The position numbers were made by a program, and so were the translations under genes. The notes under the pieces are model-generated. The model ran no database searches, was not told the DNA's origin, and was given only the letters and a program-made list of their open reading frames with translations. Positions 30,126 through 42,616 of a stretch of 64,000 nt of DNA are shown in pieces (position 1 is the stretch's first letter; every line of letters starts with the position of its first letter). Source of the DNA: Lasiosphaeria ovina. Lineage: Eukaryota; Ascomycota; Sordariomycetes; Sordariales; Lasiosphaeriaceae. The stretch spans positions 2,542,001-2,606,000 of the forward strand of contig JAULSN010000008.1 of NCBI GenBank assembly GCA_033439765.1, in the 5' to 3' direction.

Positions 30126-33060
30126 GGCGCCCCTCTTTTTTGCTACTCTGTCGCGGGTTCGCTGTCTAGACCAGAATGCTTCGTTTCAGGCTGCAAAGTC
30201 AAAGAGGCAGGTCAACGTGCCTACTGGTCCTCGATTGCTCTGTCTCATTGGCCTGGCTGGTCTGCGAGTCGCTGGTTTGGCAATTCAACGAGTTAAGAAC
30301 ATTGGCGCAGTTGAAAAGGGGCTCGGTGGCGCTCGCCGTCTCTGGAGGTACGGACCGTACGGTGTATCGACGTCACGTAATGGTTGAAACATATTCGTAA
30401 TTATTACCTGCCCACACGAAGTAATTACAAGACTGACTTGCGGACCGTGCCAGACAAGATTGCCCGCACGCCGCGATGGACTTTGAGCCGTGATTGACGT
30501 GGCGTTGGGATAGTGGTGGTCGATGTCCCCGAGCCGACCGCATCATGCAGGCTGCAGCAGCCATTATGGACATGGCAGGAGACGAAAGTGGTGCGGAGGG
30601 CAAACAAGACGTAGCTATTGATGAGCCATTTTCTCGCACGGTGACATCCATTTCTGGGAAGACATGCAGCACGCGAACACGGGGGCGCCACACCATCGAT
30701 TCCGCTAGGCCAATAGGAGTCCGAAGAAGAGAAAACATAACTCAAACTGTCCGAACTGCACGAAGTGTGAGCGCGGGGAGGGGTTGCTGCATGCCGGTGG
30801 CTGTGCTTCGACTGGGGTCCATAGGACGGGGTCTTTGATATTTGGAGCTTGTCACACCATACGGCGATTTTAACTGGACAAATGCAAGAGGTCGGACGTG
30901 GCACTGGCGGCCAAGGCCATCTTCCGACAGACAAACTCTGCACAAGAAGCTGGTGACTCTGATTCGCGGCAAGTGCATGAGAACCAAGGTCTCGACCAAA
31001 GGCTGGCAGCCACCACGGAAGAGAAGATACGACCTGGGGGCCAGAGCCGATCTAGGTCCCAGGTCGCCTGGGCCGTCGCGGATGAGACGGCAATGTCTGC
31101 ATCCTGGCCAAGCCGGGTGAGACGGCAATGTCGACACGCGCTTTGATGGCGTTTTTCGAATGTCGATGGCGGTATTGGCGCGATCGTAGACTCGGACCCC
31201 TAATCCACTCCGGCGCCTTGTGCGGGTAGAGTCAAGTCGAGGCGCGACACCAGGACCCAACCTGCACCACAGTAAGCCGAGCTCAGCCGTGCTGCGGGCT
31301 CTTTTTTGCTTAGTCTCGGCCAACAACTCGTGGGATGCATCGCTTTGGCCAGGCCCGCTGTCGTCAACTGATTATGACTACCAGTAGAAAAGATCAGGGT
31401 CTCACTAGCTTTGCAGACGCCACTGTGCAGCAACCAGGAGTCCAGATCGTTGGGAGGGTACCTAGCCACCTCTGGGCCCCGGGGTACCGAAGATACAGAT
31501 GTAGATAGGAACTGGTCAACTAAAATAATCTGCACAAGCTCCTTACAAGGTAGGTAGTGATAATTACTCCCTGCAGTCGGCCCAGTCCAGGAAGCCGGAC
31601 AGGTTGGCTCCAGGAGGTATACAGGCCGGATCCGAAGAAGTGAGAGAGAAACCGTGAGGGTGTCATTGTGTCACATTTTCCATCTCGCTTCTCCTCTATC
31701 CGTGAGCGTCGCTTTCTCTCCTAAGACTTTGATGTCGGCAGTGCGCCGCAGATTCAAACTTCGATTTCTTTGGACTTGGTATGTGTTAGCGATGATAGGG
31801 CATCTCCGCGTGTGTCCATTCCGCCAATTTCAGCCCATCCTCTTCATACAGGTTTGCGTTGTCAAGATCGGTCGGAAAATTGTGCGGTTAGGCTGTCCGT
31901 CCGCGCAACTGAGCGCTTCACTGGACCGATCATCTTCAATGGTGTCAATTTCTGCTTTGGGTCTGCGCAGATTAGAGAAAAGCACATTATTCTCGCCCTC
32001 GGGCTCAACCTGACACCCCATATTTTGTGTGGCCATTGGTCACGAGTACGGCGAGTAGGACCGGCACCGGTGAAGTGGATAGGAGCTGCGGGTGAAAGGA
32101 CAAGGAGAAGGGTCGCGGCTTTGGGTCTGAGATGCCCGGCGCTTTAGGTAGTGCGTCTTTGCAGCCGTCTGCTTGTTGTCCGGCGACGGACACGTCGCCC
32201 TGCTCGTATATCGCGCGAGCGTCAGCGAAAGGACAGGGCAGACTACCTAGTCTCTAGCCGCCCGGCGAGCTCGACGTAATGCCTAGCTGCTGGTGTCAAG
32301 TCCAGGGCCGATTGTTGCCTATGCCCTCTGCCCATCATCTCATGCTCTGTCGGCGCTTTTAGCTGTCACGGTGGATGCCGGGAGCAGTCGGCCAGGCTGG
32401 ACTGAGTGGATTGCCCTCTGGTCTAACACACTGACGGGAGGGCCTATCGAGGTCTCCTCTTCAACATCACAAAGTTCGAAGAATCCAAAGTTGATCTCGG
32501 GACTCCGAGTGATCAATCGACACCGATTGCGCCGCCGAGGGAGAGGATGAGCAGAATATTCGCAATTCTGTGGAGTGCAGTGGCCAAGTCGGCGCAAGTA
32601 CGCTGTCTTTGAATATCTTTGTGGAAACCGTCGAGATTGAACGTGTTGAAGTTGGACCTCGTCCGTCCAACTCGAATGACGATCTACGCTTGAGTGGAGC
32701 CGGCCTGCCCAATTGGGGTGTGCTGTGCTGTGGGTCCTCAACACCAGTCCACCGCCAGACCGCTGGTGCAGCGGTGCTACGTATGTACTATAGATTTTCC
32801 GGCCCTCGCCTCGCCGTCATCAAGCTCACAGCGTAGGAGTCCCGGTGGAGCCCTCAACAGCGACCCTCTCACCGTAACCCGATTACGTAGTGGACTGTAC
32901 AGTACCCCGCTGCTGCGGCGGGTTTGCTAGCATATACTCCATAAAATGGCGAGAAAGCTGAATCCGGGCGAGATTGACGTCCACACGTTGTCGAGAGAAT
33001 AATTTTGCCTTCAATCGCTCACATCAACTGTGTGTAAAGCTTGAAGATTGAAACTCTAAA
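30126..33060. other. Long intergenic region, nothing recognised
   Basis: About 2.9 kb. Small direct repeats occur (gagacggcaatgtc at about 31,083 and 31,119). Several 80-140 codon frames overlap on both strands without domain signal, and none is supported. A cataaaa TATA-like site near 32,940 lies about 120 bases before the next gene. Confidence 0.4.
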
Positions 33061-34249
33061 ATGACAGGACCAAAGCAGTTCAACGTCGGCATCATCGGCT
33101 ATGGGTTAGTGTCTTCAGTCTAAGTTCACTGTTCAATCCTTGGCAATTGCCACGAGTGGCTGACGAAACTGCCTCAACAGCCTCTCGGCCAAGGTGTTCC
33201 ACATCCCGTTCGTGGCGCTGACCGAGACGCTGGTTCTGCACTCGATAGTGCAGCGGTCGCCCGAGGCCGGCAACTCGGCGCCGGCCGACTTCCCCGAGCT
33301 GGTGCACCACACGTCGGCGGCCGCGCTGCTGGCCGACGCCGCCGTCGACGTCGTCATTGTCAGCACGCCGCCGCAGACGCACTTCGCCCTGGCCCGCGAC
33401 GCCCTGCGCGCCGGCAAGCACGTGCTGGTCGAGAAGCCGTTCGTGCCCACGGCCGCCGAGGCCGACGAGCTGGCCGCCCTGGCCCGCGAGATCGGCCGTG
33501 TTCTGTGCGTCTACCAGAACCGCCGCTGGGACTCGGACTTCTTGACCATCCAGCAGCTGCTGCGCGACGGCGCCCTCGGCCGCGTCGTCGAGTTCGAGAC
33601 GCACTTCGACCGCCTGCGCCCGGACCGCCCCACCACTTGGAAGGGCACGCTGGGCATGGACGCGGGCGGCGGCGTGCTGTACGACCTGGGTACGCACCTG
33701 CTGGACCAGGTGTTTGTCCTGTTCGGCATGCCCAGCTCCGTGTCGGCCAAGTTCATCAACCAGCGCGACGGCCGCCTCGTGTCGGGCGTCGGCGCCGACG
33801 AGCAACCCGACAGCATCTCGACCGTGCTGAGCTACGCCGCCACCGGCACCCTCGTGCACGTGCGCAGCGCCGTCGTCAGCGTCGAGGCCCGCCAGCTGCG
33901 CTTCTGGGTCCGCGGCTCCAAGGCCAGCTACCACAAGACGGGGCTCGACCCGCAGGAGGACCAGCTGCGCGCCGGCGGCAAGGCCACCGACGCCGGGTTT
34001 GGAAAGGAAGACGAGTCACGGTACGGCCGCCTGAGCGTTGTCGGCGACGGCGGCCAGGTCGAGGACCGCGTGTGTCCGACCGTCGAGCCCGAGACGTACC
34101 GCCGCTTCTACGACATGTTCGCCAAGGCGGTCGCGAGCGGCAGCGAGGACGACGTGCCCGTGCCGGCGACGCAGGCCGCGCAAGTGCTGCGCATCATCGA
34201 GGCCGTCAGGGAGAGCGCCCGCACCGGCAGGGATGTCGCTCCCAAGTGA
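33061..34249 (+). CDS. Gfo/Idh/MocA-family NAD(P)-dependent oxidoreductase
   Basis: Two exons (33061-33104, 33181-34249; intron GTTAGT..ACAG) give 370 residues. The N-terminal Rossmann fold starts GIIGYGLSAKVFHIPF with its nucleotide loop split by the intron. VVIVSTPPQTHF and HVLVEKPF (with the conserved Lys of the EKP motif) follow at about residues 95-125. The C-terminal alpha/beta domain has the substrate-site block GGGVLYDLGTHLLDQ. Family members oxidise or reduce sugars, inositols or related cyclic diols in the cytosol; the substrate here is unknown. GC content is very high, with long frames open on other strands that are shadows. It is transcribed away from the tRNA region and has no metabolic partners nearby. 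Confidence 0.95.
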
Positions 34250-35654
34250 AACGGACAAGATCTTGTCGCCGCTCGGTGACTCGGGCTGATGTTTCTCCCA
34301 GTCGTACAGGGCTAGGCAGTCAATGGCGCCCCCACGGGACACACTGTGGATTTCTGTGGCCGAGCAGGTCGCACGGGCGCGTTCTGATACACTGTACAAC
34401 ACGGCGGCAGGTTGTCACATGTACTACCAAGTAAAAGCAGGACGAGAGAGCAGCGTTGCGAAGGGGACTGGCACGTCGAACGACAGCTTCCATGATATAG
34501 ATAACAATGTCTACGCGTACTTAAAAGTCGAATCTAGAATATAGAAATCCGAAAGCACTTTGGCATTTTGAGAGCAAGTTCCATTCGATGCAAGGCAGAA
34601 TATCAAGTAACACCCCTGCAACCCCTTTTCAAGTAGTCGTTGAGGCCCCCTTTGTGGCCCCTATCGCCCTATTGCCACCAGATCTAATGATACCGCACAT
34701 CCATGATCCCAGCGCAAGCAGAGAGAATACGCTTAAACAACTCAAAATAAGGATATGACCCAGCGTTAGCTGGACAAGCAATGCAAAGCGACGGGGCGTA
34801 CCAGCGCTGGGGGACGATGCGTGTCTTGGCTCTGCGCGATCTGCACCGCGATCTGCGACATGGTCATGCCCCCCCTCCCCTCTCCCATTCCCCTAGCCTG
34901 CGAGACTCTTAGGTCCTCCCCCATCCGTGCAGTCCGGGGGATTAGCGGTAGTTGAAACATGGCAACCGACTCCCTTGCGCTGCGCTGCGAGGAGAGTTGT
35001 CATTAATGATCGGGTTATTAATTGAACTCTTCATCGGCAGTTTCGAGGGGATGGAGTGCATTGCCCTCCGACCTAGGTCAAGCCCCTGACTTGTTCACCA
35101 GCCCTCTCTTGTTTCTTTTAGGACCCCTTTAGTGAGATTCGGAACCACCGGTAGTAGGCCTTGGAGTTGAAGCTAAGTTCGCGTGCCCGGTGATCACCAA
35201 CGCAGTCTGGAAGCACGCCTTCCGAATGGAACTCTAAAGAAGAAGGATTAAGACAGGTATACGTAGAAGCTATGTACTAGTTGAATAAAAGCCACATTGC
35301 GAAAAACAAAATTGAAAGAAGAGAACAAGGGCCGAGAACCACAGCCTGGCTCAAGGCGTGAAAAAAGAAACGATGACAAAGAAATATGGGTATCTATCTT
35401 ACACCGTCCTAGTGTATTTCCGTCCTTTCCTTGCTCGTACTCCTTCCTCCCGCCCTTTCGTAACCCAGCAGCAATTCCGACTCAGTAACTCCTATTTTTT
35501 GGTAGCAAGAACAAAGCAAATTAGACACCAAAAGAGTGACCAGAATGCGTCACTCCTCATTATTGCACATCCCCTTTCATTACCGTCGTCTCTTTTACAT
35601 GTTTACTTTGTCCACCAGGAACGAAAGCAACATGGGTCCGTGTCCATCTCATTC
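34250..35654. other. Intergenic between convergent genes
   Basis: About 1.4 kb between the 3' ends of the oxidoreductase (+) and GPCR (-) genes. No gene, RNA or repeat identified. Confidence 0.4.
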
Positions 35655-37321
35655 TCAAGATGGTATTTGTATCGGCCGTAGGGCCGCGGGAATAGATCCA
35701 GAGCCAGAGCTCGCATCGCTCCCCTTTCTCTCCTTTTTCTCCTCGACGACCTGCTCCACTGTGACCGTGGTTGTCGTCTCGCATTGGATGGCCATGCCCA
35801 TGACCTCGCCGTCGCCCATGCCGAAGCCCTGCATGCTGCTGTTGACCGTGTCCTTGCTGCCGTTGCGCGAGTTGTTGCCGCTGCCGAGGCTCCTCAGCCG
35901 CGCCGCCGCGCTCTTCTTGGGCGTGGTGCTCCACCCGGCCCAGCGCTTGTTCGTGCCCTTGGGGTCGTTGGCCGACACCAGGACGACGTTGCCGAACTTG
36001 CGGTCTGCGGGGGTCCGCATAAAGGCGAACGTGTCCAGCCCCGTGTCTTGCGACGGCGGAGCCTCACCCGAGAAGACGATGGCGCGCCGTGTGGTCGAGT
36101 ACAGCGCCACGTCGAGCCACCCGGCGCTCGCAATCATGACGCCGGCAAAGCAAAAGTATGACAGCGGCACGTTGTTCCCGGCCATGGACGCGATGCGGCC
36201 CGCGGCAAGCGGCGCTGTGCAAAGCACGTAGATGATCGGGTAGAGGAGGAAGGTCGGATGGCGGGCGGATGAAGGGGTTTGCGGGAGCTGCTTGAATGAC
36301 ATGCTTGTCACGGAACGTGGAGAACTCGGCGCAAGAGATGGCACCGCTGAGCCGCCGACGGGGTCTGGGATCGGAAATTTTTCGCCGGTCAGGTTGTGGG
36401 CCGAACCCGTCGAGTGGCATGTGGACGGGCTGTGCTTGCTGTGAATCTGCAGATGCAAGAAAATGGCAATGTAGACGATCGTGGTAAGTGCAAGAGACAG
36501 AAAAATCCAGAGATAGTGCAGGTATAAACGCAGGTCCTGGTACGCCGAGTTGATCCAGCACTGTTCGAACTGTCAGCCAATGTGCCTCCTGCTCGTTGGA
36601 AAATACAACGTACCCATGCACCCGCACGAACATAGAGGCCCCCGACCCCTTCGCCATTCCGAGTGATGATAACCCCGAGGATTGCCAATCCGTAGATGAA
36701 CGACCACAAGAAGGCAAGTGCCACGTAGAAGGCTCTTGTCGGTAATCGGTAGCCCTTGACGACGCCCAGATACGTGTGCACGGCGATCGCGCTGATGAAG
36801 ACACTCGATGCCAGGTCGCCCGTCGAGATAAACCAGCCTTGTGCCCAGCAGACAGAGTTCTCAACCTCGAGTGCGTGCCGCGATAGCCAGGTCACGTTCA
36901 GCAGAAACGCCATTGCCTGTTGGATGTCGGCGAGCAGGAGGTTGTAGATGAGCATCAGGAACTGGTTTGGGGGGTTGTTTCGGAGACGCTGGAAGAAGCC
37001 TTCCTTTGGCGTTCTCCACTTGTCGTCCTTTTGAGGGCACAAATGTGAGGCTGGGACGAGAAACCCATTCGCATCCGACGCGGTGGGCGATTCCGGGACT
37101 GGAGAGGTGTCCGTTTTCTCTGGCTGAGGCCGAACCTGCCACCGGACGAACTTGTAGGTGAGAAAACTGAAGAGCCATACACACGATAAAAAGCTCAGGA
37201 AGCCAAACATGGCCACGGCGGCGAGGCCATTGGTAAGGACCGGCGGCAGCGGCGACAGGCTGCCCGTGGAATCCTCCGAATCTTGTATGTTCTGGTGGCG
37301 GACGACATCGTGTTCCGTCAT
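35655..37321 (-). CDS. Seven-transmembrane G-protein-coupled receptor (Git3 / cAMP-receptor-like)
   Basis: Two exons (36614-37321, 35655-36560; intron GTACGT..ACAG) give 537 residues. Membrane helices include GLAAVAMFGFLSFLSCVWLF (TM1), FLMLIYNLLLADIQQAMAF (TM2), a segment with the conserved CWAQGW and STGDLASSVF (TM3), FYVALAFLWSFIYGLAIL (TM4), LHYLWIFLSLALTTIVYIAI (TM5) and two more after a long third cytosolic loop (TFLLYPIIYVLCTAPL and YFCFAGVMIASAGWLDVAL). The intron separates AW from CWINSAYQDL. The ADIQQA block in TM2 and CWAQGW in TM3 fit the fungal Git3 and cAMP-receptor-like class, which signals through G-alpha to adenylate cyclase. The ligand is unknown. The 150-residue C-terminal tail is Ser-rich and likely a phosphorylation target. 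Confidence 0.9.
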
Positions 37322-39818
37322 CTTTGCTGCATTTCCGTAAAGACCGGCTTAACTTGCGAGGCAGGCGTAGTAGTACTGTTTCCAGTAGTATCAGACGCGC
37401 ACAGGGGAACGCAAACAACAAGAACGATTGAAAGAAGGGCGTGATGAAAGGAAGGAAAGAAAAAAAATGTCCCGAGAACTGGGGAGGAGGCTCGTTGTTC
37501 AACTGTGTGATTTGCACATATTCTCCGAAAAGCCAAGACCGAACAACAAACGCCAGAATGGTACGTGAAAGGGATTCGAATGACGAGAGGAAACGGGTCC
37601 GGGAGGAGGTCCACAAGGGAAACGACATGTTTTTAGCTGACTACAAGCAGGCCCCAATTATGGGGCCGGGATGTTTGCTAACCCCCCACCACTACCGGTA
37701 CCACCACTACCCAAAGCACAGCGAGGATGGGGGACACAGAGGCAACGGTGGTAGCCGTCGTGCTGCTGCATGTTTTCCTGCCATGCACGCCGGGCCCGAG
37801 TAGACAGATATTCTCCGTCAGTGCCCACGTTCCATCCTTGTTCCATGTTAAAATAGCCTGAACGAGCGGCTTGCGGCCGCTGGAGCAAGACGATGTGGAC
37901 GGAGTATTGCGTGCATGGCCTGCGGCCCCGCAGAATAGAGCCCTGTCTGGGCGGCTCAATGCATGCAATGGGCTGCAGCCATTTGGGGGTTTATTGGTCC
38001 ATTTGCACCTGCGAATCCAAGATCTCCCATCTCACCCCTGCGGCAACGCGCCAGCCGGCAGCAGAGTTTGGTACACAAGCCCGAGTAGGATGCTTGGCCC
38101 TCACCGCAAGACTGTACTGCCGGATGCAGGCAGCTGGCACAGGCGGAAATCTCCGGCCCTGTCGGCGGCAGGTATTTCTCCTTCCCCGTTGCACACCAAA
38201 AAAAAAGAAAAAAGGAAGGGAATCCGTCTGGCTGTCTGACAACGGCAAGTGCAGATCCGGTGCATCAGATCTCCTATACCCAGGGCTCAAACAGCGATAA
38301 GCTTCGGGGCATTCTCAGGATAAATTCTCCGATTCCTCGGGATTGCCGACAAGCGCTTGTGCGGTTGTCGAGGCACTCACGATCGACGCCTGCTGGATCT
38401 TGCCACTGTGGGGAGAAAGGGGATCACGTCTCGGAGATTTCTTGCCTTCTGCTGTCTTTGCAGCGTGGTATCAGACGGCACACCCAGCACAGTGATTGCA
38501 GCTGGTTCTAAGCCATTACGGCAGAGTAGAGGGGGTGAGATGTGAGCGCGAGTTGATGCATGCAGCCCAACTGGTATTGGTTGGGAGCAATTTGTTGAGG
38601 CTCAATCCATCGGGAATTTTAGAAGGTTATGCCGTCCTTCTCGGAGGATATGTGCAGCTGCATCCGCTGTGGCATCCCGTCGTTGAGAGCCCGGGGTTGT
38701 GTTCCGCCGTCGGCAGTCCACAACTGCCCTGTTCAGCTCCAAGTATCCTGGAAGAGTAGCTGCGGTCGTGCTGATATGCGCAAGTTCCAGAAAGGAAGGA
38801 AAAAAGGTAGCCTATCCAGGTAAGTACATACCTTGATCAGAGCGGAGGGGCTAAGATGCTGCTTGACAAGAAGTCCGGGAACGGATGGGAGTAATGTGTC
38901 CCTCCTGCCGGAAGGGTTCGACCTCTCTAATTTTCACCCCTCCCGCCTCTAGCGCAAAGGGAGGTACCGTCAACCGATAGTGTGCCCGATTCGCACCAGT
39001 AAAGATCACCTAGTCAGCTCACGAATTTGTACTTATGCGACAGTGAACCATGGAACTCTTAGCCCCCGGTTTTGAGCGTCTGCGTGACTGACCATTCTGA
39101 TACCGAGGGACGCACCTATCTCAGCAACCAGGGCAGCTTTCACGTGTGAGATGGCGAGGATTGGAAGCAACTATTCCATGTGCCGGCCATGTTCAGCGGC
39201 AGGAGTCCCAGCCCCAACTGCCGTTGCCTCGCTATATATTCTGTTCAACCGCCTTTTCCCAACCAGAAACTCCAAAAGGACAACCCGAGGTCTTGGCCCG
39301 CAATGACATCCTGGTGCAGAGAAAACAAGAACTCGAATAAAACAAAACCCACACAGAGGAATGTTAAAAACCAGAAATCTCAACCTTCCGCCCTTTCCTC
39401 CCCGTTGACGTCGTGCTGCGTGAAACCCAAAGCTGCCTCGAACATCCCACTTCTTTCCCGTTTTAGTCTTCCCCTGCGCGCCTTCGTTTTCCCCCATTTC
39501 TCCTCCGTAGCATTCACACCTCTGCCCGTCCCGTGCACAATTTCCCCATAGGCTTTTCTTATTCGTCCGGCGGCGGTCTATTACCTAGGTGCTCCGGTCA
39601 TGACCTCCACTTGCTAGATAATACTGCTGGTAGTCAGGGTAGTCAGGGTAGTCAGGGTAGTCAGGACATTCCCAAGGTTGTCAGACAAGATTCTGTTCCA
39701 CTCGTCACACGGGATGGGTTAGCCCCACGTGAACCACTGGGGTCCGTACCAGTTGGTCACGGGCGGGGGTGGCCCGGGTACTCCCGGGTCCTGGCTGCTC
39801 GCGGGTCCTGCCTGGCTC
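37322..39818. other. Long intergenic region
   Basis: About 2.5 kb, including the GPCR promoter at the left. It contains the 9-base tandem repeat at 39,629-39,664. Several small frames, none with recognisable product. The size is consistent with a receptor gene having a long regulated upstream region, which is inference. Confidence 0.4.
39629..39664 (+). repeat. Tandem repeat, 9-base unit gtagtcagg, four copies
   Basis: Four consecutive units of gtagtcagg(g) are directly visible. Non-coding, between genes. Confidence 0.9.
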
Positions 39819-41057
39819 TTAAACGCTCTTCCTGGTCAAATAAATCGAATCGGGGGGCAGGTGCAGTAGAGTGCCTCTGCGATTGAGAGGTGGGGTTTCT
39901 GGTGAATCGTGGATCTTCTCTACTGCTGCTCGCCCTCGCCCTCGCCCTCGCCCTCGCCCTCGCCCTCGCCCTCGCCCTCGTCCTCGCCCTCGTCCTCGCC
40001 CTCGCCCTCGTCCTCGCCCTCGCCCTCGTCCTCGCCCTCGCCCTCGTTCTGGCCTGGTTTCGGTTTCAGTTCCGGTGGAAGCAGTATTTGGGTTTGCGGT
40101 GGGTTTAGATCGGGATTCGGTCCTTGAGTTTAGTATTTTCTGTATTGCCTCTACTGGTCGTGACATATTCCGTCGCCGCTCCAATTCTGCGGCCACTTTC
40201 AGCCGTATAAATAGCTGGTCTAGATACCGCAGCAAAAATGGATAGTACTGATCGGGGTGCTGCGAGTCTGTCTTTTCTTTTTGTATCTCCTCCTTCATGA
40301 TCGTATCAAAATCTTCGTGATCAAGTAGGAGTATGGGGGTTTCCGGATCTCTCCTAACTTTGAACAAATCCGCCGTTCTGTACATATTGGGTTCAACTGG
40401 TACCGAACTCTCTCACAAACTTTAGTGCAAGGCAGCCTAGGGCAAATCTTCGTTTTGCCGTCACATCCGTAAGGACAGACACGCATATGCCAAAAATAGT
40501 GCCAGTAGCGTGACCCGCCGAGGGCGGGCTTTGAGCCGTCGAACGAACCGACGCTTACGAAGTTCAAAACAAGGCATTTGGGATCAAATAGACGACCGCC
40601 TTTTAAATTGCCGCGATTTCTTTTTTCTTCTTCCGGTTGCTTGTACGGGTTTTCGTGGAACCTGTTTACGAAACTGCAGTATATGCATTTCCAAGATTGA
40701 GGTTCCTCTTGGTACTCGTCAATTATTCTGCCGTTGCCTGTCATTATCTTGTGGATTTTGGAGGCACAGTTCGGGTCTTTAGGGTTGCCCATTGTACCCC
40801 ACGATAAAGCACTCTCCGCATGCGAGCGTGAGATTTGAAAAGAAATCATGCTTGCAGCCGTTGGAGTTTTGACAATGATCACTGTGCTGATTAAGGGGGG
40901 TGAGAGAGTCGCACCTGTGGCACATTCGATATTGAGGGATATGTTGCTTAAGTTCTTCCGGTGGTTTCTGGTAGAGCCAATAGCCGGCAAGCCCATCTAT
41001 ACATTCTTCCAACGGCATCGGAATCATGAAAAGCCTCGTGATGAAAGTCTTCACCAT
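39819..41057 (-). CDS. Cys-rich to Arg-Gly-repeat protein locus; exon structure uncertain, possibly broken
   Basis: Three minus-strand frames appear to be one locus. The 5' part (ATG 41057) has a Cys/His cluster: MCHRCDSLTP, then SDHCQNSNGCKHDFF, then LACGECFIVG. A second frame continues with KCIYCSFVNRFHENPY and CLVLNFVSVGSFDGSKPALG, then CPYGCDGKTKICPRLPCTKVC. A third frame (to the stop at 39,819) reads MYRTADLFKVRRDPETPI, a charged helix, then about 19 RG dipeptides and a short tail. A 60-base intron (GTACAA..GACAG) can join parts 1 and 2. Parts 2 and 3 meet at a gagagag run with no good intron, which looks like a dinucleotide frameshift. RG-rich tails often bind RNA. Family not recognised. 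Confidence 0.5.
39929..40047 (+). repeat. Hexamer minisatellite (ctcgcc / ctcgtc)
   Basis: About 19 hexamers. Roughly the first half is pure ctcgcc; the rest alternates with ctcgtc at near-regular spacing, giving an 18-base higher-order unit. All three plus-strand frames stay open across it, and on the minus strand it encodes the RG repeat of the locus above. Confidence 0.95.
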
Positions 41058-42616
41058 TCACCATTAGTTAAGCAACCAACTCAAACTGCTCACTTCGCTC
41101 CTCCCGTCAAATCCTCAACTGACTTATTCGAACCACACCCTGCAGGCAGCCAGGTGTACCTTTTAAACGAAGATATCAACCGCAGTACATGATCAACCCC
41201 CTGAATGGATGAGTGCCGCACAGCCGCATGAGGGTCCGTATTATTATCCTCCCCGGACTTGGTTGACGGGAAGGTCCGGGGCGTAGCTCGTTCGTTCCAG
41301 GCACAATGTTTCTGTCGCGTCGTGACCCCTGAGATGGATGCGCCACTGTCAGTCAGTGTGAATTGGATGGTCATGTGAGTCATGTTGATATGAGATAGTC
41401 CGGGCCAGAGGTTAAAGCAAAGGTGGAGGGTAATCAGTGGATGCTTGCTTTATTGGTCCTGGATGCTTGATGAACGATGGATGCGCCGGGGCACGGCTCT
41501 GGTGGGCGCAGACCATGACAATTACAAACGTGACCTCGATAAGCTTTCAACAATTTATCGACGATTTCCCTCAACAGACGACACGTTTCATCATCCACAC
41601 GACTTCTTCAATAATCTACGACCTATTATATATACCATTCTTTCTATTGTTTTAACAACTTTTTTCTCTCGCCGACGGGATTCGCCCCTCAACGCCTCTG
41701 CACACTCTAGTCAACACTTCAGCATATGTGTCGGCCTCCCCGATTACTATATAGTGCAATCGTATGTCACGGCTTTTTTAGATCCAAGGCCCTATGTCAG
41801 GGACCAACCTCTTTCGACGGGGTCCGGAACTGGCCGTGTAATCGAGCCATCAAGTGTTCATAAAAACTCAAAGGCTCGGCTACAGAGCCCCTTTCTACTG
41901 AGACTTTCTTTCCCTTGTTTACTCAGGTCTACAGATAGTACGCCCGATATCTGTACCGCAGCTCAAGCTGGCTTCTCTCATAATTTGGTGAAGGGTAAAG
42001 TAGCTAGCCTACTATCATTGCCTATTATAATATAGCAGAGGAGAAAGAAAGGGCAGTGGGTAGGGAAATTGGCTTACCGACCTGTTGAAGAAGCAAATGC
42101 TCTGCTTCTATGAACCCATCAAGGCAAACTCCACACGAGCCTTAAAAAGAAACATCTCATTCTATTGTATGGTGTATGCATTGGGTCTGCTTACAGTCTA
42201 CTTACAGCTCGGCTTTGTGTTTGTTTCGCGGTGTTATAGAAGGCTGGGCTTCCACCGCTACGACATATGAAATTAATAGGAAAAGATAGTCACGTACAAG
42301 TCTTGAATTCTTGAGTATATCATCACAGGAAGAGCGTAGTTTCTGTCTAAAGCTAGGGAGAAGGGGAATATCGCCCCGTCATCAAGGTAATCTTGGGTTA
42401 ACGGGGGCGGACTAACCTAACAAAATGAGGTAGTTGGTTAAGGAAAAGGGGAACCGGGAAAGGGGAAAGGAGAACTATGTTACAATATTCTAGCGACTGG
42501 CCCCCATCCTGGCGTATATACAATCCCGTCCCGCCCGAGCTACCTGTTACTATGCTCAGAAACGGCGAGTGCCCCCCGGAACTTGCCACGCAGCCTCGTC
42601 TCCTCAGATCCCGTCC
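41058..42616. other. Intergenic, AT-rich in part
   Basis: About 1.6 kb. The section 41,560-42,330 is AT-rich with pyrimidine runs and no sustained frame. It contains the 3' flank of the F-box-type gene. Nothing else recognised. Confidence 0.4.

Noticed and set aside
33092..33934. 280-codon minus-strand frame over the oxidoreductase
   Set aside because: Mirror of the GC-rich codons of the real plus-strand gene; low-complexity composition.
35300..37321. CRISPR array or bacterial operon structure anywhere in the window, including this region
   Set aside because: Introns, a Pol III tRNA gene and fungal families show eukaryotic nuclear DNA; no spaced direct repeats of CRISPR type were seen.
39890..40127. 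Plus-strand frames of Leu-Ala or Ser-Pro repeats
   Set aside because: They are readings of the hexamer repeat in other frames with no flanking domain.
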